Both the position numbers and the translations under genes were made by a program. Shown here piece after piece: positions 8,833 to 17,553 of a stretch of DNA of 64,000 nucleotides. The notes beneath the pieces were generated by a model. The model worked only from the letters and a program-made list of their open reading frames with translations. It did no database searches and was not told the origin of the DNA. The first letter of the stretch is position 1. Each line of letters opens with the position of its first letter. Origin of the DNA: Bacteroidota bacterium (GTDB lineage: Bacteria > Bacteroidota > Ignavibacteria > UBA10030 > UBA6906); NCBI GenBank assembly GCA_030835135.1, contig JAUQWO010000076.1, forward strand, positions 203,102 through 267,101. Direction: 5' to 3'.

Positions 8833-9932
8833 TGTCGCGCTACCCCCATATCCCCCTGGGCAACGCCCGGCCGGACATCACCCGGTTCGTGGACACCTTG
8901 ATGGGCCGTCGCACGGGTCAACGGCCCCCGCTCGTGGAGTACATCGTCGATGATGTGGTGATGCGCCCCGTCCTCCATGAACTGATGGGGCGGGAGTGGG
9001 TCCTGCCCGGTCCGGAGCGTGCTGATCTGGAGAAGTTCCTGGACAACTTCATCGCCTTCTGGCATGGCATGGGGTACGACTTCATCCGCTTCGAACAGAG
9101 CCTGCCATTTCCCGAACATCAGACGCTGATCCCGGATGCAGCACCCGGTTCTCCCAAGGACCGCGCCTGGCCCGATGAACATCATGGCGCGATCATGTCG
9201 TGGGCTGATTTCGAGCGTTATCCCTGGCCGACCGTGGAGGCGTTCGACTTCTCGCAGTTGGAATATTTGAACGCCCATGTGCCGGACGGCATGGGGCTCA
9301 TCAGCAGTCACGGTGGCGGCGTGTTCGAGCACCTCTCCTGGATCATGTCGTTCGAAGGGCTCTGCACAGCGCTGTATGAGGCGCCCGACCTGGTGCAGGC
9401 GATCACCGACAAACTCGGTACGCTCATGACCGGCTTCTATGCGCATCTTCTGGACCTTGACCGTCTGGCCGTGGTGTTCCCCGGGGATGACATGGGGTAC
9501 CGCTCGGCGACGATGATCGCTCCGCGTGACCTGCGCACGTATGTCCTGCCGTGGCACAAGAAGTTTGCGGCGATGGCGCATGCCCACGGCCGGCCGTACT
9601 TCCTGCATTCGTGCGGGAAGGTCATGGCCATCATGGACGACCTCATCGAGGACGTCGGCATCGACGGCAAGCACTCCTACGAGGACGCGATCATGCCTGC
9701 CGAAGAGTTCCAGCAGAAGTACGGACACCGCATCGCGGTCCTGGGAGGCCTCGACATCAATATCCTGTCCGGCGCGACCCCGGATGATGTCCGCGCCCGG
9801 GTGCGTGCGCTGATCGATGTCTGTGGCCCCCACGGCCGGTACGCGGTCGGTTCCGGCAATTCCGTTCCGAGTTATGTTCCCGTAGAAAACTATCTTGCCA
9901 TGATCGATGAAGCCCATGCCCCGAACCATTGA
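8829..9932 (+). CDS. Uroporphyrinogen decarboxylase (URO-D) superfamily protein, function unknown
   Basis: A 367-residue cytoplasmic TIM-barrel protein of the URO-D/MtaA superfamily. It is unlikely to be the haem enzyme HemE, since it sits in a sugar operon and lacks the HemE N-terminal signature. Methyltransferases of this superfamily (MtaA, MtbA, CmuA) hold zinc with an HxC pair and a distant Cys. Here H260-S-C262 (HSCGK) is present but the C-terminal Cys region reads GSGNS (341-345) without cysteine, so the zinc site is incomplete. Similar proteins are common in glycan clusters without known role. ATGA overlap links it to the ROK kinase. Two further superfamily members lie in the corrinoid operon on the other strand (34916-35905 and 39793-40842). 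Confidence 0.85.
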   Translation: MMSRYPHIPLGNARPDITRFVDTLMGRRTGQRPPLVEYIVDDVVMRPVLHELMGREWVLPGPERADLEKFLDNFIAFWHGMGYDFIRFEQSLPFPEHQTLIPDAAPGSPKDRAWPDEHHGAIMSWADFERYPWPTVEAFDFSQLEYLNAHVPDGMGLISSHGGGVFEHLSWIMSFEGLCTALYEAPDLVQAITDKLGTLMTGFYAHLLDLDRLAVVFPGDDMGYRSATMIAPRDLRTYVLPWHKKFAAMAHAHGRPYFLHSCGKVMAIMDDLIEDVGIDGKHSYEDAIMPAEEFQQKYGHRIAVLGGLDINILSGATPDDVRARVRALIDVCGPHGRYAVGSGNSVPSYVPVENYLAMIDEAHAPNH

Positions 9933-12186
9933 GTATACCCGTTCCCTCCGTTCCGCGGTGATGTCCGTCGTCCTGTGTTGCACCCTGGTCGGCGCCGTGC
10001 AGGATGCGTCCGCGCAGAAAGCGCGTTACCTTGGAGAGATCCGCGAGGCCGCGGAGAAAGGGTGGCGCGAACTCCCGGCCGCTCTCCAGCGGTGGAGGGA
10101 GAACCCGAACCACAGCGTGCTCTGGGGATACAATTCCCCGCCCCAGCCTCTCTATCTCGCCGGGGTGTATGCGTACCTGTACAGGGTGACCGGAGAGGAG
10201 TTCTACGCCGAGCGCGGAGTGGCCCTGCTGGCGGCGTATGGGGATCTGCGCCAGACGCTGCCTGCGGGATTCGAAGCGACGCGGGCGGAATATGAGCAGG
10301 GGGTCCCGCCCGTGTCGAACTTCTTCTTCCTCGCCCCGTTCGTCCGCGCAGTGCGCGAGCTGAAGGGGAGCGTGGCGTTCCGGGGGGCGGCACGCGAGAA
10401 GATCGAACGGGACCTTGCCGAGAGCATCGACTTCATCTTCCGGTTCCCGGAATGGGGCGCGCATAACCGTGCCGCATTGCGTGCCGAGGCGCTGCTGGGT
10501 GCCGCAGAGGCGATGCCGGAGAACAAGCACAGCGCCCGCTGGCGGGCGATGGCCCTGGGTATCGGCGCCGACAACGTGCGGCACTGGGAGATCGAGGATG
10601 CCACGGTCTACCATCCGGTGTGGCTCCATGCCGTCTTCTCCTTCGGTGACCTGGCCGGCCGTACGGATGTCGCCCGTTCGCCGATGATGCATTTCTATAT
10701 GGAGTACTTCTCGCGGCTCATCGCTCCCAGCGGATTGATCCCGGATTTCGGCGATGCGTACTGGCTGTCGTCCCTCGAGGGACTCCGCATGGTCGCGATC
10801 TTCGAACGGATGGCTGCAACGTTCAGGGACGGGGGGGCGAAGTGGAGTGCCCTGCGCCTGCTCGAAACGGCGAAAGACAGGTACGATACACTCAGTGCCG
10901 GCGATGCCTACTATCTGTGTGATGCACACCGCTGGGCGGACGAGACGATCGTTCCCCGGCATCCGGAGGGAGGGAGCGAAGAGGTGCTCGATGATGTCAT
11001 CGGCAAGAAGGTTGTCTTCCGGAGCGGGTGGAACCCTGCGTCGACCTATTTGCTGTTGAACTACCGGGATGAGGGGGATGGTGGCTGGTTGGGTCGCTCC
11101 TACCTCCGGAACACCATCTCGGTCGAAGAAGAGAAGATGCATCACGGACATGCCGATGAGAACAGCATCGTCCTCCTGATGGACAGTTCTTCGGTGCTGC
11201 TCCACGATGCGGGCTACCGGAACGACCTCCCGAGCGGCCCCTATGGCGCCTGGCGGCAGGATTACTTCCACAACCGGCTCGTGGTGCGGAACGAAAAACG
11301 TGACCAGCGGCAGAATGTCCTCGCGTTCGTGCAGAATGCCGGCGCATATCATCCGGTCCGGACGCAGAAGATCGATTTCGTGAACCTGCGCGATGCGGAC
11401 ATGAGCCGCACGCGCGTGACGGATGAGACGCGCGGCTACGTCTGGGACCGCATCCTGGTCTATGCGCGCGACGCCGGGGTGTTCATCGTGGTGGATGCGG
11501 TGAAGGCCACGCGATCGGACTACTTCACGTTCACGAATTTCTGGCATGCAGGGGCCGTGCTGGATTCGAACAGACATGCATTCACCATCGCGGTGGACTC
11601 CATCGGGGATCATCCGGTGGCCGGGCACCGGGCGCTGAAGGTGCTGTTCCTGGAGAATACGGCAAAGAGTGAAGGGTATAGTCCCATCAGCAGACACTCC
11701 CGTACCGAGCAGGCGTTGTATCAGACCATCTCGTCACAGTACAAGACGGGCGACATGGAGGTGTTCGTCACGGCACTGATCCCTGTCGACCGCGTCGCAC
11801 GGGGCGCGAGGATCCCCCGTGTGAGCCTGGTCCCGACATCGCGTCCGATGCAGGCGGTCGCGGTCCGCATCGATGTCGGCGAGGACCGCCTCACCCTGGG
11901 GATGAAGCTGGACCTGGAATCTGAACTGGCACGCGAGAACATCCGGCCACGGTATCAGTACGATCTGGGGCGGACCACGTACGGCGGGGCAGAAACCGAC
12001 GCGCACTTCTTCACCCTGCGTGAAACCAATGGCGAGGTCCAGGTCTCTGCCGTCAATGTGCTCAAGTTCGCCTATGCAGGGACGACCATGATGACCGCAC
12101 TCCCGAACACGCATGGACTGCAGCTGGACGGCAGCAAGCCGCGGGTGGGATTCTCGAAGTGGAGGGTGTGGGAAAGCACCAATTAA
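9907..12186 (+). CDS. Secreted heparinase II/III-like polysaccharide lyase
   Basis: A 759-residue exported protein with an N-terminal (alpha/alpha) toroid and a C-terminal heparinase II/III beta-sandwich. A signal peptide ends near QDASAQ (about residues 31-36). The start is uncertain: ATG 9907 overlaps the previous gene by 26 bases, and ATGs at 9916 or 9961 would also leave a signal sequence; none has a clear ribosome-binding site. The lyase-type block MHHGHADENS carries H412, H413, H415 and D417, followed by HDAGYRNDLPSGPYGAW, as expected for this superfamily, which cleaves uronic-acid-containing chains by beta-elimination. The polymer (glycosaminoglycan-like, alginate-like or other) is not readable. 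It is one of only two complete enzymes in the operon with a classical signal peptide. Confidence 0.87.
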   Translation: MKPMPRTIEYTRSLRSAVMSVVLCCTLVGAVQDASAQKARYLGEIREAAEKGWRELPAALQRWRENPNHSVLWGYNSPPQPLYLAGVYAYLYRVTGEEFYAERGVALLAAYGDLRQTLPAGFEATRAEYEQGVPPVSNFFFLAPFVRAVRELKGSVAFRGAAREKIERDLAESIDFIFRFPEWGAHNRAALRAEALLGAAEAMPENKHSARWRAMALGIGADNVRHWEIEDATVYHPVWLHAVFSFGDLAGRTDVARSPMMHFYMEYFSRLIAPSGLIPDFGDAYWLSSLEGLRMVAIFERMAATFRDGGAKWSALRLLETAKDRYDTLSAGDAYYLCDAHRWADETIVPRHPEGGSEEVLDDVIGKKVVFRSGWNPASTYLLLNYRDEGDGGWLGRSYLRNTISVEEEKMHHGHADENSIVLLMDSSSVLLHDAGYRNDLPSGPYGAWRQDYFHNRLVVRNEKRDQRQNVLAFVQNAGAYHPVRTQKIDFVNLRDADMSRTRVTDETRGYVWDRILVYARDAGVFIVVDAVKATRSDYFTFTNFWHAGAVLDSNRHAFTIAVDSIGDHPVAGHRALKVLFLENTAKSEGYSPISRHSRTEQALYQTISSQYKTGDMEVFVTALIPVDRVARGARIPRVSLVPTSRPMQAVAVRIDVGEDRLTLGMKLDLESELARENIRPRYQYDLGRTTYGGAETDAHFFTLRETNGEVQVSAVNVLKFAYAGTTMMTALPNTHGLQLDGSKPRVGFSKWRVWESTN

Positions 12187-12219
12187 GAATGAAGAACCAG
12201 GAATTCTTGATTCTTGATT
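12181..12219 (+). repeat. AT-rich imperfect inverted repeat (hairpin) in the only AT-rich gap of the operon
   Basis: Arms 12181-12196 and 12204-12219 pair over 16 positions with one G/G mismatch and one wobble, around a 7-base loop (CCAGGAA). The right arm is itself a tandem TTCTTGA heptamer. The left arm begins in the last codons of the heparinase-like gene and includes its TAA stop. It has no U-tract after it, so it is a weak terminator at best. Its base composition differs sharply from the GC-rich surroundings. It may be a REP-like or MITE-derived element, or an mRNA-stability hairpin. Confidence 0.6.
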
Positions 12220-12249
12220 GTATTCACAATTGGAAAGGTACAACTCCGA

Positions 12250-13077
12250 ATGATGACCGGCAAAGAGGTCCGGCTGCAGAAGATCTGGAAACACCGTCGC
12301 GCGGTGATCGTGCCGTTCGATCACGGTGGGTTCAGTGGCCCACAACCTGGCATCGAGGACCTTCTCCGTCTCACCGAACGGGTGTCACGGACGCAGGCTG
12401 ATGGCATCCTGGTCGCGGGGGGCATGATCCCCCACATCGCTCCGGCCGTGGGAACGCTCGGGATCATGGCACGGCTCGATGGCGGATTCACGAAGTTTGC
12501 ACGGGAGGTCACGGACTACCGGCAAATGATGTCGGTGCAGGATGCTGTCGCCCTGGGCGCCGATGCGGGCATCGTCTTTACCCTCGTGGGAACACCCGTT
12601 GAATCTGCCTCGCTCCACCGGCTTGGTATGACGGCAGGCGACGCCCTGCGCGCCGGATTACCGCTCGCCGCCGAGGTCATCCCCCCCTCTCTGCTCAACA
12701 ATCACTTCGGCATGCAGATCTTCCCGAAGCCGCCGAAGAACGCCAGCGTAGACGACGAGATCGCGCAAACCGTCCGGATCGGCGCAGAGGCGGGTGCGGA
12801 TATCATCAAGACCCGGTATAGCGGCGATGCGGACAGGTTCCGCCGGGCCGTGAAATCCGCGCATGCGCGCGTGATCGTGGCAGGCGGACCCCTGAGCTCG
12901 GGCTCCGATGAAGCGGTCCTGGAACTCGCCGCAGATTGTGTGAACGCGGGGGCGGATGGCATCGTCTTTGGCAGGAATGTGTGGCAACATCCGCGGATGG
13001 AGAAGATGCTCGCTGCGCTCTGTGCGATCGTGCACGAGGAAGAGACCGTCGCCCGCGCCCGGAAGCTTCTCCGATGA
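12250..13077 (+). CDS. Class I (DeoC/FbaB/LsrF-type) Schiff-base aldolase
   Basis: A 275-residue TIM-barrel aldolase of the DhnA/FbaB family. K187 in DIIKTRYSGD is the expected Schiff-base lysine, and PFDHGGFSG near the N-terminus matches the family's conserved D-H. Relatives cleave fructose 1,6-bisphosphate, or act as 2-amino-3,7-dideoxy-hept-6-ulosonate synthase or in autoinducer-2 degradation. An upstream TTG at 12214 would extend the frame, but the ATG at 12250 (or 12253) is the natural start, with GGAAAGG at 12232-12238. The following gene is a 1-phosphofructokinase-type kinase joined by an ATGA overlap. The pair resembles the LacC/LacD arrangement, where a kinase makes a ketohexose bisphosphate and the aldolase splits it to triose phosphates. 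Confidence 0.85.
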   Translation: MMTGKEVRLQKIWKHRRAVIVPFDHGGFSGPQPGIEDLLRLTERVSRTQADGILVAGGMIPHIAPAVGTLGIMARLDGGFTKFAREVTDYRQMMSVQDAVALGADAGIVFTLVGTPVESASLHRLGMTAGDALRAGLPLAAEVIPPSLLNNHFGMQIFPKPPKNASVDDEIAQTVRIGAEAGADIIKTRYSGDADRFRRAVKSAHARVIVAGGPLSSGSDEAVLELAADCVNAGADGIVFGRNVWQHPRMEKMLAALCAIVHEEETVARARKLLR

Positions 13078-14003
13078 TCACCACCGTCACCCTGAATCCG
13101 ATGCTGGATAAGACCGTGTCCGTTCCCGGCATCCGTCACGGTGCGATCGTGCGTGCCTCGGGGATCGACATGGTGGTCGGTGGCAAGGGAGTGAATGTCT
13201 CACGGCAGCTCGCGCGTCTCGGAGCGTCCACGGTGGCGACGGGATTTCTGGGTGGCGAGATCGGTACGCTCCTCGAACGGTTGCTGGATGAAGAGGGGCT
13301 GCATCATCGATTCGTGCGGGTTGATGGCATGACGCGTGAAGGCGTGACCTACCTGGACGAGACGGGCCAGATGACCAGCGTGTTCGAACCGCCCCACGCC
13401 GTCACCCCCGGGGACGTGGAGCGGCTGGTGACCGTCTGCGCGGACCTCGCGCAGAACAGCGCGTGGGTCGTCTGTTGCGGCAGCTCTCCGTCGGATGCGG
13501 CGGATCTGGTCTATCGTGACCTGATCAGCAATGCCCGGGCCTCCGGGAAACGGACGGCGCTGGACTCCTATGGGGCCCCCTTGCGCGCGGGGATCGACGC
13601 CGTGCCGGACCTTCTGAAGATCAACAGACATGAGTATGAGCAGACCTCGGGGAACAGTGCCGGGACCGAGCGCGAGGTCCTTGCCGCCCTCGATGCTCTT
13701 CGCAATGCGGGGATCCGCTTGGTGGTTCTGACCGACGGCGAGCGCGCCGTGTATGCTGCCGATACAGCATCTGTCTGGCGCGTGGCACCCCCGGTGATCA
13801 CCAGTGTCAACCCTACCGGTTCGGGCGACAGCATGCTTGCCGGCATGCTCTTCGGCATCGAGCAGGGATGGGACATGCCGGTCTGGCTCTCCTTTGGCGT
13901 CGCTGCCGGCGCGGCGAACGCCGCTGTGCGCGAGGTCTCTGCGTGTCCCCGCGCGGCCATCGATGGCTTGCTGGACAGGATCCAGCCACAACGTATTCTC
14001 TGA
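13074..14003 (+). CDS. 1-phosphofructokinase/tagatose-6-phosphate kinase-type hexose-phosphate kinase (PfkB family)
   Basis: A 309-residue member of the PfkB subfamily that contains FruK, LacC and PfkB, ATP-dependent kinases of ketohexose phosphates. The opening TVTLNPMLDKTVSV is the subfamily signature, followed by VVGGKGVNVSRQLARLG (about 28-44), and the C-terminal NPTGSGDSMLAGML block puts the catalytic base at D252. The frame stays open upstream, but this start gives the family N-terminus and overlaps the aldolase stop by four bases. The product would be a ketohexose bisphosphate, the natural substrate for the aldolase encoded just before. Which hexose phosphate is used cannot be read from sequence. 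Confidence 0.9.
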   Translation: MITTVTLNPMLDKTVSVPGIRHGAIVRASGIDMVVGGKGVNVSRQLARLGASTVATGFLGGEIGTLLERLLDEEGLHHRFVRVDGMTREGVTYLDETGQMTSVFEPPHAVTPGDVERLVTVCADLAQNSAWVVCCGSSPSDAADLVYRDLISNARASGKRTALDSYGAPLRAGIDAVPDLLKINRHEYEQTSGNSAGTEREVLAALDALRNAGIRLVVLTDGERAVYAADTASVWRVAPPVITSVNPTGSGDSMLAGMLFGIEQGWDMPVWLSFGVAAGAANAAVREVSACPRAAIDGLLDRIQPQRIL

Positions 14004-14037
14004 TCCTCACCACCCGTTCAACAGGAAAGGCATTGTC

Positions 14038-16374
14038 ATGGCAACGCTGCAGCAGTATCTCTCACAGCTGAAGAAAGCCGAGTGCACTCCCGGCGGGCCG
14101 CTCGTAGAAGCGACGGTCGCGCGGGAGTTCATCGCTGGGTGGGCTCCGGATGCCGGCCTGTTCGCGACCCCCGGCACAGCCGCTCCTGCCGGAACCATGC
14201 GCATCGGTGTGACTGGCAGCGGCGTTGCGGCGCGCACGATCCATCCCGCGCTTGACGGCAAGAGCCATTGGATGATGTTGCGCTGTGCCGACGGACAGGG
14301 CGCGGAGCTGCTCGCCTCGCATCCCCACCTGCTGTACCAGCTCTGGACACTCGTTGCCGGCGAATGGAAAGACCTCGATGCAGCTTCATTCCGGCAGGGC
14401 CGGATCGTCGTCCCGACGTTCCCCGGCATGCGTCCGGTGTATGATATCTTCCTGACCCAGATCGCACGCACCGTCCGGTGGTTCGACCGGGATGAACACT
14501 TCCGCACGATCGCCCGGATGGGGTCGTCATACGCCGAGGTCAACGGACTCGCCTTCCCCGTGCCCTTCGAAACCGGACCGAAAGGAGAACTGCTGCATCG
14601 GTTCTACACGTACTGTCCCGCGTTGGACCAGTTCGTCACGAGCCGGTTGAACAAGGGCTTCTACGATCAGGATTATCTCCAGGCCAACCTCAACAATCTG
14701 AAGACCAATGCCGGGTATGCGGAGAAGTATGGCCTGACCCCGGGGATCGTCTGCTTCGAGCCGCGCTCGGTACCCGATGAACTCCTGCAGCGCTACCCGG
14801 TGCTCCGCGGTGCGCGCGTCGATCACCCTATGCGCAGCTTCCGTCCCCGCTTTAACCTGTCCGTTGCCCATCCGGTGGTGCTCGATCACTACGCCGAAAT
14901 GATGGTGAACCTCATGAGTGAGGTCCCGAAGCTCGGCTACATGTCGATCTGGTCGAACGACAGCGGTGCCGGTTTCGAATATACAAGCTCGCTCTATGTC
15001 GGCCGGAATGGCGGCGGCTATCTTGTCCGCGAATGGCTGGCGGCCAAGGATATCGCGGCTGCAGCAGCATTCAACCTCGTCCGGTTCATGAAGACCCTGC
15101 GGGATGCAGGCAGGAAGGTGAATCCCGCCTTCCGCACCCTCATCCGCCTCGAGCCGTTCTGGGAAGAACACGATCATATCTGGAAACTGCTGGAAGATGG
15201 TCTGGATGTCGAGGTATCGTCCCTGCTCACCAAGGGGTGGGACCTTGCCTACAAGCACCCGAAGTATGAGGAGGTGCCCCAGATCCATGGCACGGCACTC
15301 TATAATACATTCGTGGAAAAGGAACGCGAGATCATGACCGATCTCGAGTCCAAGGGTTCCTCCGCGGACATCTATTTCGTCCCCGGCATCCTCGGCAACC
15401 ATGAACCGCTCATCGGCATCCCCTTCCCCGGCCTCATTCACCGCAAGCTGCAGGAAATGGCGGAGCGCAAGGTGGAGACCGCGGCGTATCAGGGAGGCGC
15501 GACACAGCCCTCCTTCGCGCCGTACAACATCAACCAGGAGGTCATGCGTGCGTTCCAGTTCGACAGGTCCATGGATCTGAAGGCGTTCGTGCGGTCGCGC
15601 GCCGTCGCATGGATCGGCGAGGAACTGGCCGACGATCTGGTGCAACTCTGGGCCATGTCTGAAGATGCGTACACCTCCTTCCCGATCCCCATCTGGATCT
15701 ATTCGGGCTGGGGTGTGTGGTACCGATTGGCGATCCGACCCATCGTCCCCAACATCGAGGCGATCCCGGAAGCCGACCGAGCATACTACGAGGACTTCCT
15801 GCTGGCCACGACGCACAACAAGACGCGCGTCGATCTTCGCTGGGACGTCGGGTTCGATCTGCTGGAGCCGGAGCGGGGCTGGAAGGCGGTCCAGCATATG
15901 ACCGACGACCTCTTCCCCGTCATGGAGAAGGCGGTCGCACACGCCGGGGCCATGCTCCGGAAGGCAACGACCGCAACAGCGCGTGCGTGCGCACAGGATC
16001 AATACGACAGGATGCGGGCGTTGCTCTGCTGGTACCGGACGCAGTATGCGACCACGGCGTGGGTGTCGGCGGTCCATACCTACCTCGGGACCACGGATGC
16101 GAAGGAGCGTGCCCGGTGCAAGAGCGTGCTTCGTTCGATGGTGCTCGGGGAGATCCAGAATACGAAGGACCTGCTCCACCTCTGGGAGAACTCCACGACG
16201 AACTGGATGATCATCTCCGACGTTGCCGAGACCACTTTCATCTATTACAGGAATTTCGGCGAGCTGTTGAAGAAGAAGATCGCGCTCATGACCGGCCACG
16301 AGGATGACGATCCGTACGTGGATCCGGACTTCCAGTGGCGCGTGCCGGGATTCACGCCGGAACCGCACGCATGA
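14038..16374 (+). CDS. Large cytoplasmic glycosidase-like protein (predicted TIM barrel), family unassigned
   Basis: A 778-residue protein without signal peptide. I do not recognise a named family. The order of segments resembles GH20/GH67-type glycosidases: an N-terminal alpha/beta part (about 1-160), then a barrel with EYA-like text YAEKYGLTPGIVCFEP, a run where DHPMRSF is followed by a LSVAHPVVLDHY strand, and then YMSIWSNDSGAG at about 300-315, where a catalytic acidic pair would be expected. The last 250 residues are helical. The ATG at 14038 is preceded by ACAGGAAAGG; the frame is open further upstream but overlaps the kinase gene there. Placement between sugar kinases suggests that it releases a sugar from imported oligosaccharides; this is inference. 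Confidence 0.6.
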   Translation: MATLQQYLSQLKKAECTPGGPLVEATVAREFIAGWAPDAGLFATPGTAAPAGTMRIGVTGSGVAARTIHPALDGKSHWMMLRCADGQGAELLASHPHLLYQLWTLVAGEWKDLDAASFRQGRIVVPTFPGMRPVYDIFLTQIARTVRWFDRDEHFRTIARMGSSYAEVNGLAFPVPFETGPKGELLHRFYTYCPALDQFVTSRLNKGFYDQDYLQANLNNLKTNAGYAEKYGLTPGIVCFEPRSVPDELLQRYPVLRGARVDHPMRSFRPRFNLSVAHPVVLDHYAEMMVNLMSEVPKLGYMSIWSNDSGAGFEYTSSLYVGRNGGGYLVREWLAAKDIAAAAAFNLVRFMKTLRDAGRKVNPAFRTLIRLEPFWEEHDHIWKLLEDGLDVEVSSLLTKGWDLAYKHPKYEEVPQIHGTALYNTFVEKEREIMTDLESKGSSADIYFVPGILGNHEPLIGIPFPGLIHRKLQEMAERKVETAAYQGGATQPSFAPYNINQEVMRAFQFDRSMDLKAFVRSRAVAWIGEELADDLVQLWAMSEDAYTSFPIPIWIYSGWGVWYRLAIRPIVPNIEAIPEADRAYYEDFLLATTHNKTRVDLRWDVGFDLLEPERGWKAVQHMTDDLFPVMEKAVAHAGAMLRKATTATARACAQDQYDRMRALLCWYRTQYATTAWVSAVHTYLGTTDAKERARCKSVLRSMVLGEIQNTKDLLHLWENSTTNWMIISDVAETTFIYYRNFGELLKKKIALMTGHEDDDPYVDPDFQWRVPGFTPEPHA

Positions 16375-17537
16375 ACGATGGCCGGCCGTTGCGCGTGATC
16401 GTCGCCCCGGATTCCTTCAAGGGGTCGCTTGATGCCGCCGCGGTCGCCGATGCGGTCCGGTCCGGGATTCTCGATGTCCTCCCCGATGCGGAGGTGACGG
16501 TGGCGCCGGTCGCTGATGGAGGAGAGGGGCTGCTGGAAGTCCTGGCCCCCGTGCTCGGAGCAGCTCTCCAAACGACGAGGGTCGCCGGGCCGCTTCCCGG
16601 ACAGTTCGTGGATGCTGCGTGGGGCTATGTGGACCGCGACCGCCTTGCGATCATCGAGATGGCGTGTGCCGCCGGTCTGCTGCTCGTGCCACCGGAACAG
16701 CGTGATCCGCGCATCACGACGAGCTACGGCTTCGGCGAGGTCATCCGCGCGGCGTTACATGCCGGCGCGAAGCGCATCCTTGTCGGCATCGGAGGGACGG
16801 CAACCAACGATGGCGGTGCGGGGATGGCGCAGGCGCTCGGCGTACGGCTCCTTGCGGATGATGGCACTCCCATCGGGCGGGGTGGTGTTGCGCTGGGCCT
16901 GCTTGCATCGATCGACCTCTCGGAACGGGAACCGCTTCTGGCCGGGGCAAGGGTCGTGGTCGCGTCAGATGTCAGCAGCCCGTTGACGGGTCCGAACGGC
17001 GCGTCGCATGTCTATGGTCCACAGAAGGGGGCAACGCCGGCGATGGTTGCAGAACTCGACCGCGCCCTCGAGAACTATCGTCAGGTGATCGTGCAGTCGA
17101 CGGGGGTCGATGTGCAGCAGGTGCCGGGGAGCGGCGCGGCAGGTGGGGCCGGAGCGGCACTCGCCGTGTTCTGCAATGCGGAGATGCGCCTGGGGATCGA
17201 CGTGGTGCTGGATGCGATCGGGTTTGACGAACATCTCTCCCACACAGACCTTGTGATCACCGGCGAAGGCCGGCTGGATGACCAGACGAGTGCCGGAAAG
17301 GCCATGGCCGGGGTGCGGGCACGCGCGCATGCACGGGGTGTGCCCGTCGCGGCCATCGTCGGGTCGGTGCAGGGTGATCCGGAACGGTTCAAGGGCCCCG
17401 ACGGGTTCTGCGATGTCCGTCCGCTCGTGGATGGCACGATCACCGTCGACGCAGCGATCCGTGATGCCAGCCGGCTCATCCGTATGCGGACCACGCAACT
17501 GATCCGCGGTCTGGACCCTGGCGGGCGTCGATCGTGA
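16371..17537 (+). CDS. Glycerate kinase (GlxK/GarK family)
   Basis: A 388-residue glycerate kinase of the GlxK/GarK (type 1, PF02595) family, which phosphorylates D-glycerate with ATP. Recognised stretches are VAPDSFKGSL near the N-terminus, VADGGEGLLE (about 48-57), GIGGTATNDGGAGMAQALG (about 140-158), and GAAGGAGAALAVF toward the C-terminus. Length matches the family. D-glycerate arises from tartronate semialdehyde in glucarate/galactarate breakdown, or from glyceraldehyde after non-phosphorylated 2-keto-3-deoxy acid cleavage, so it fits a uronate-catabolic cluster. The start overlaps the stop of the previous gene (ATGA). Confidence 0.93.
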   Translation: MNDGRPLRVIVAPDSFKGSLDAAAVADAVRSGILDVLPDAEVTVAPVADGGEGLLEVLAPVLGAALQTTRVAGPLPGQFVDAAWGYVDRDRLAIIEMACAAGLLLVPPEQRDPRITTSYGFGEVIRAALHAGAKRILVGIGGTATNDGGAGMAQALGVRLLADDGTPIGRGGVALGLLASIDLSEREPLLAGARVVVASDVSSPLTGPNGASHVYGPQKGATPAMVAELDRALENYRQVIVQSTGVDVQQVPGSGAAGGAGAALAVFCNAEMRLGIDVVLDAIGFDEHLSHTDLVITGEGRLDDQTSAGKAMAGVRARAHARGVPVAAIVGSVQGDPERFKGPDGFCDVRPLVDGTITVDAAIRDASRLIRMRTTQLIRGLDPGGRRS

Positions 17538-17553
17538 TACACACAGCCTCAAC

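Noticed and set aside
8829-9932. HemE (haem biosynthesis) reading of the URO-D gene
   Set aside because: The gene sits in a sugar operon, lacks the HemE N-terminal signature, and carries an HSC motif typical of the methyltransferase branch.
9757-11697. Long open frame on the - strand opposite the secreted heparinase-like gene
   Set aside because: Low-complexity, Arg/His-rich translation; the + strand frame shows a signal peptide and lyase motifs.
14527-16368. Long open frame on the - strand inside the 778-residue glycosidase-like gene
   Set aside because: It has no ribosome-binding site and no family features, and lies fully inside a coupled + strand gene.
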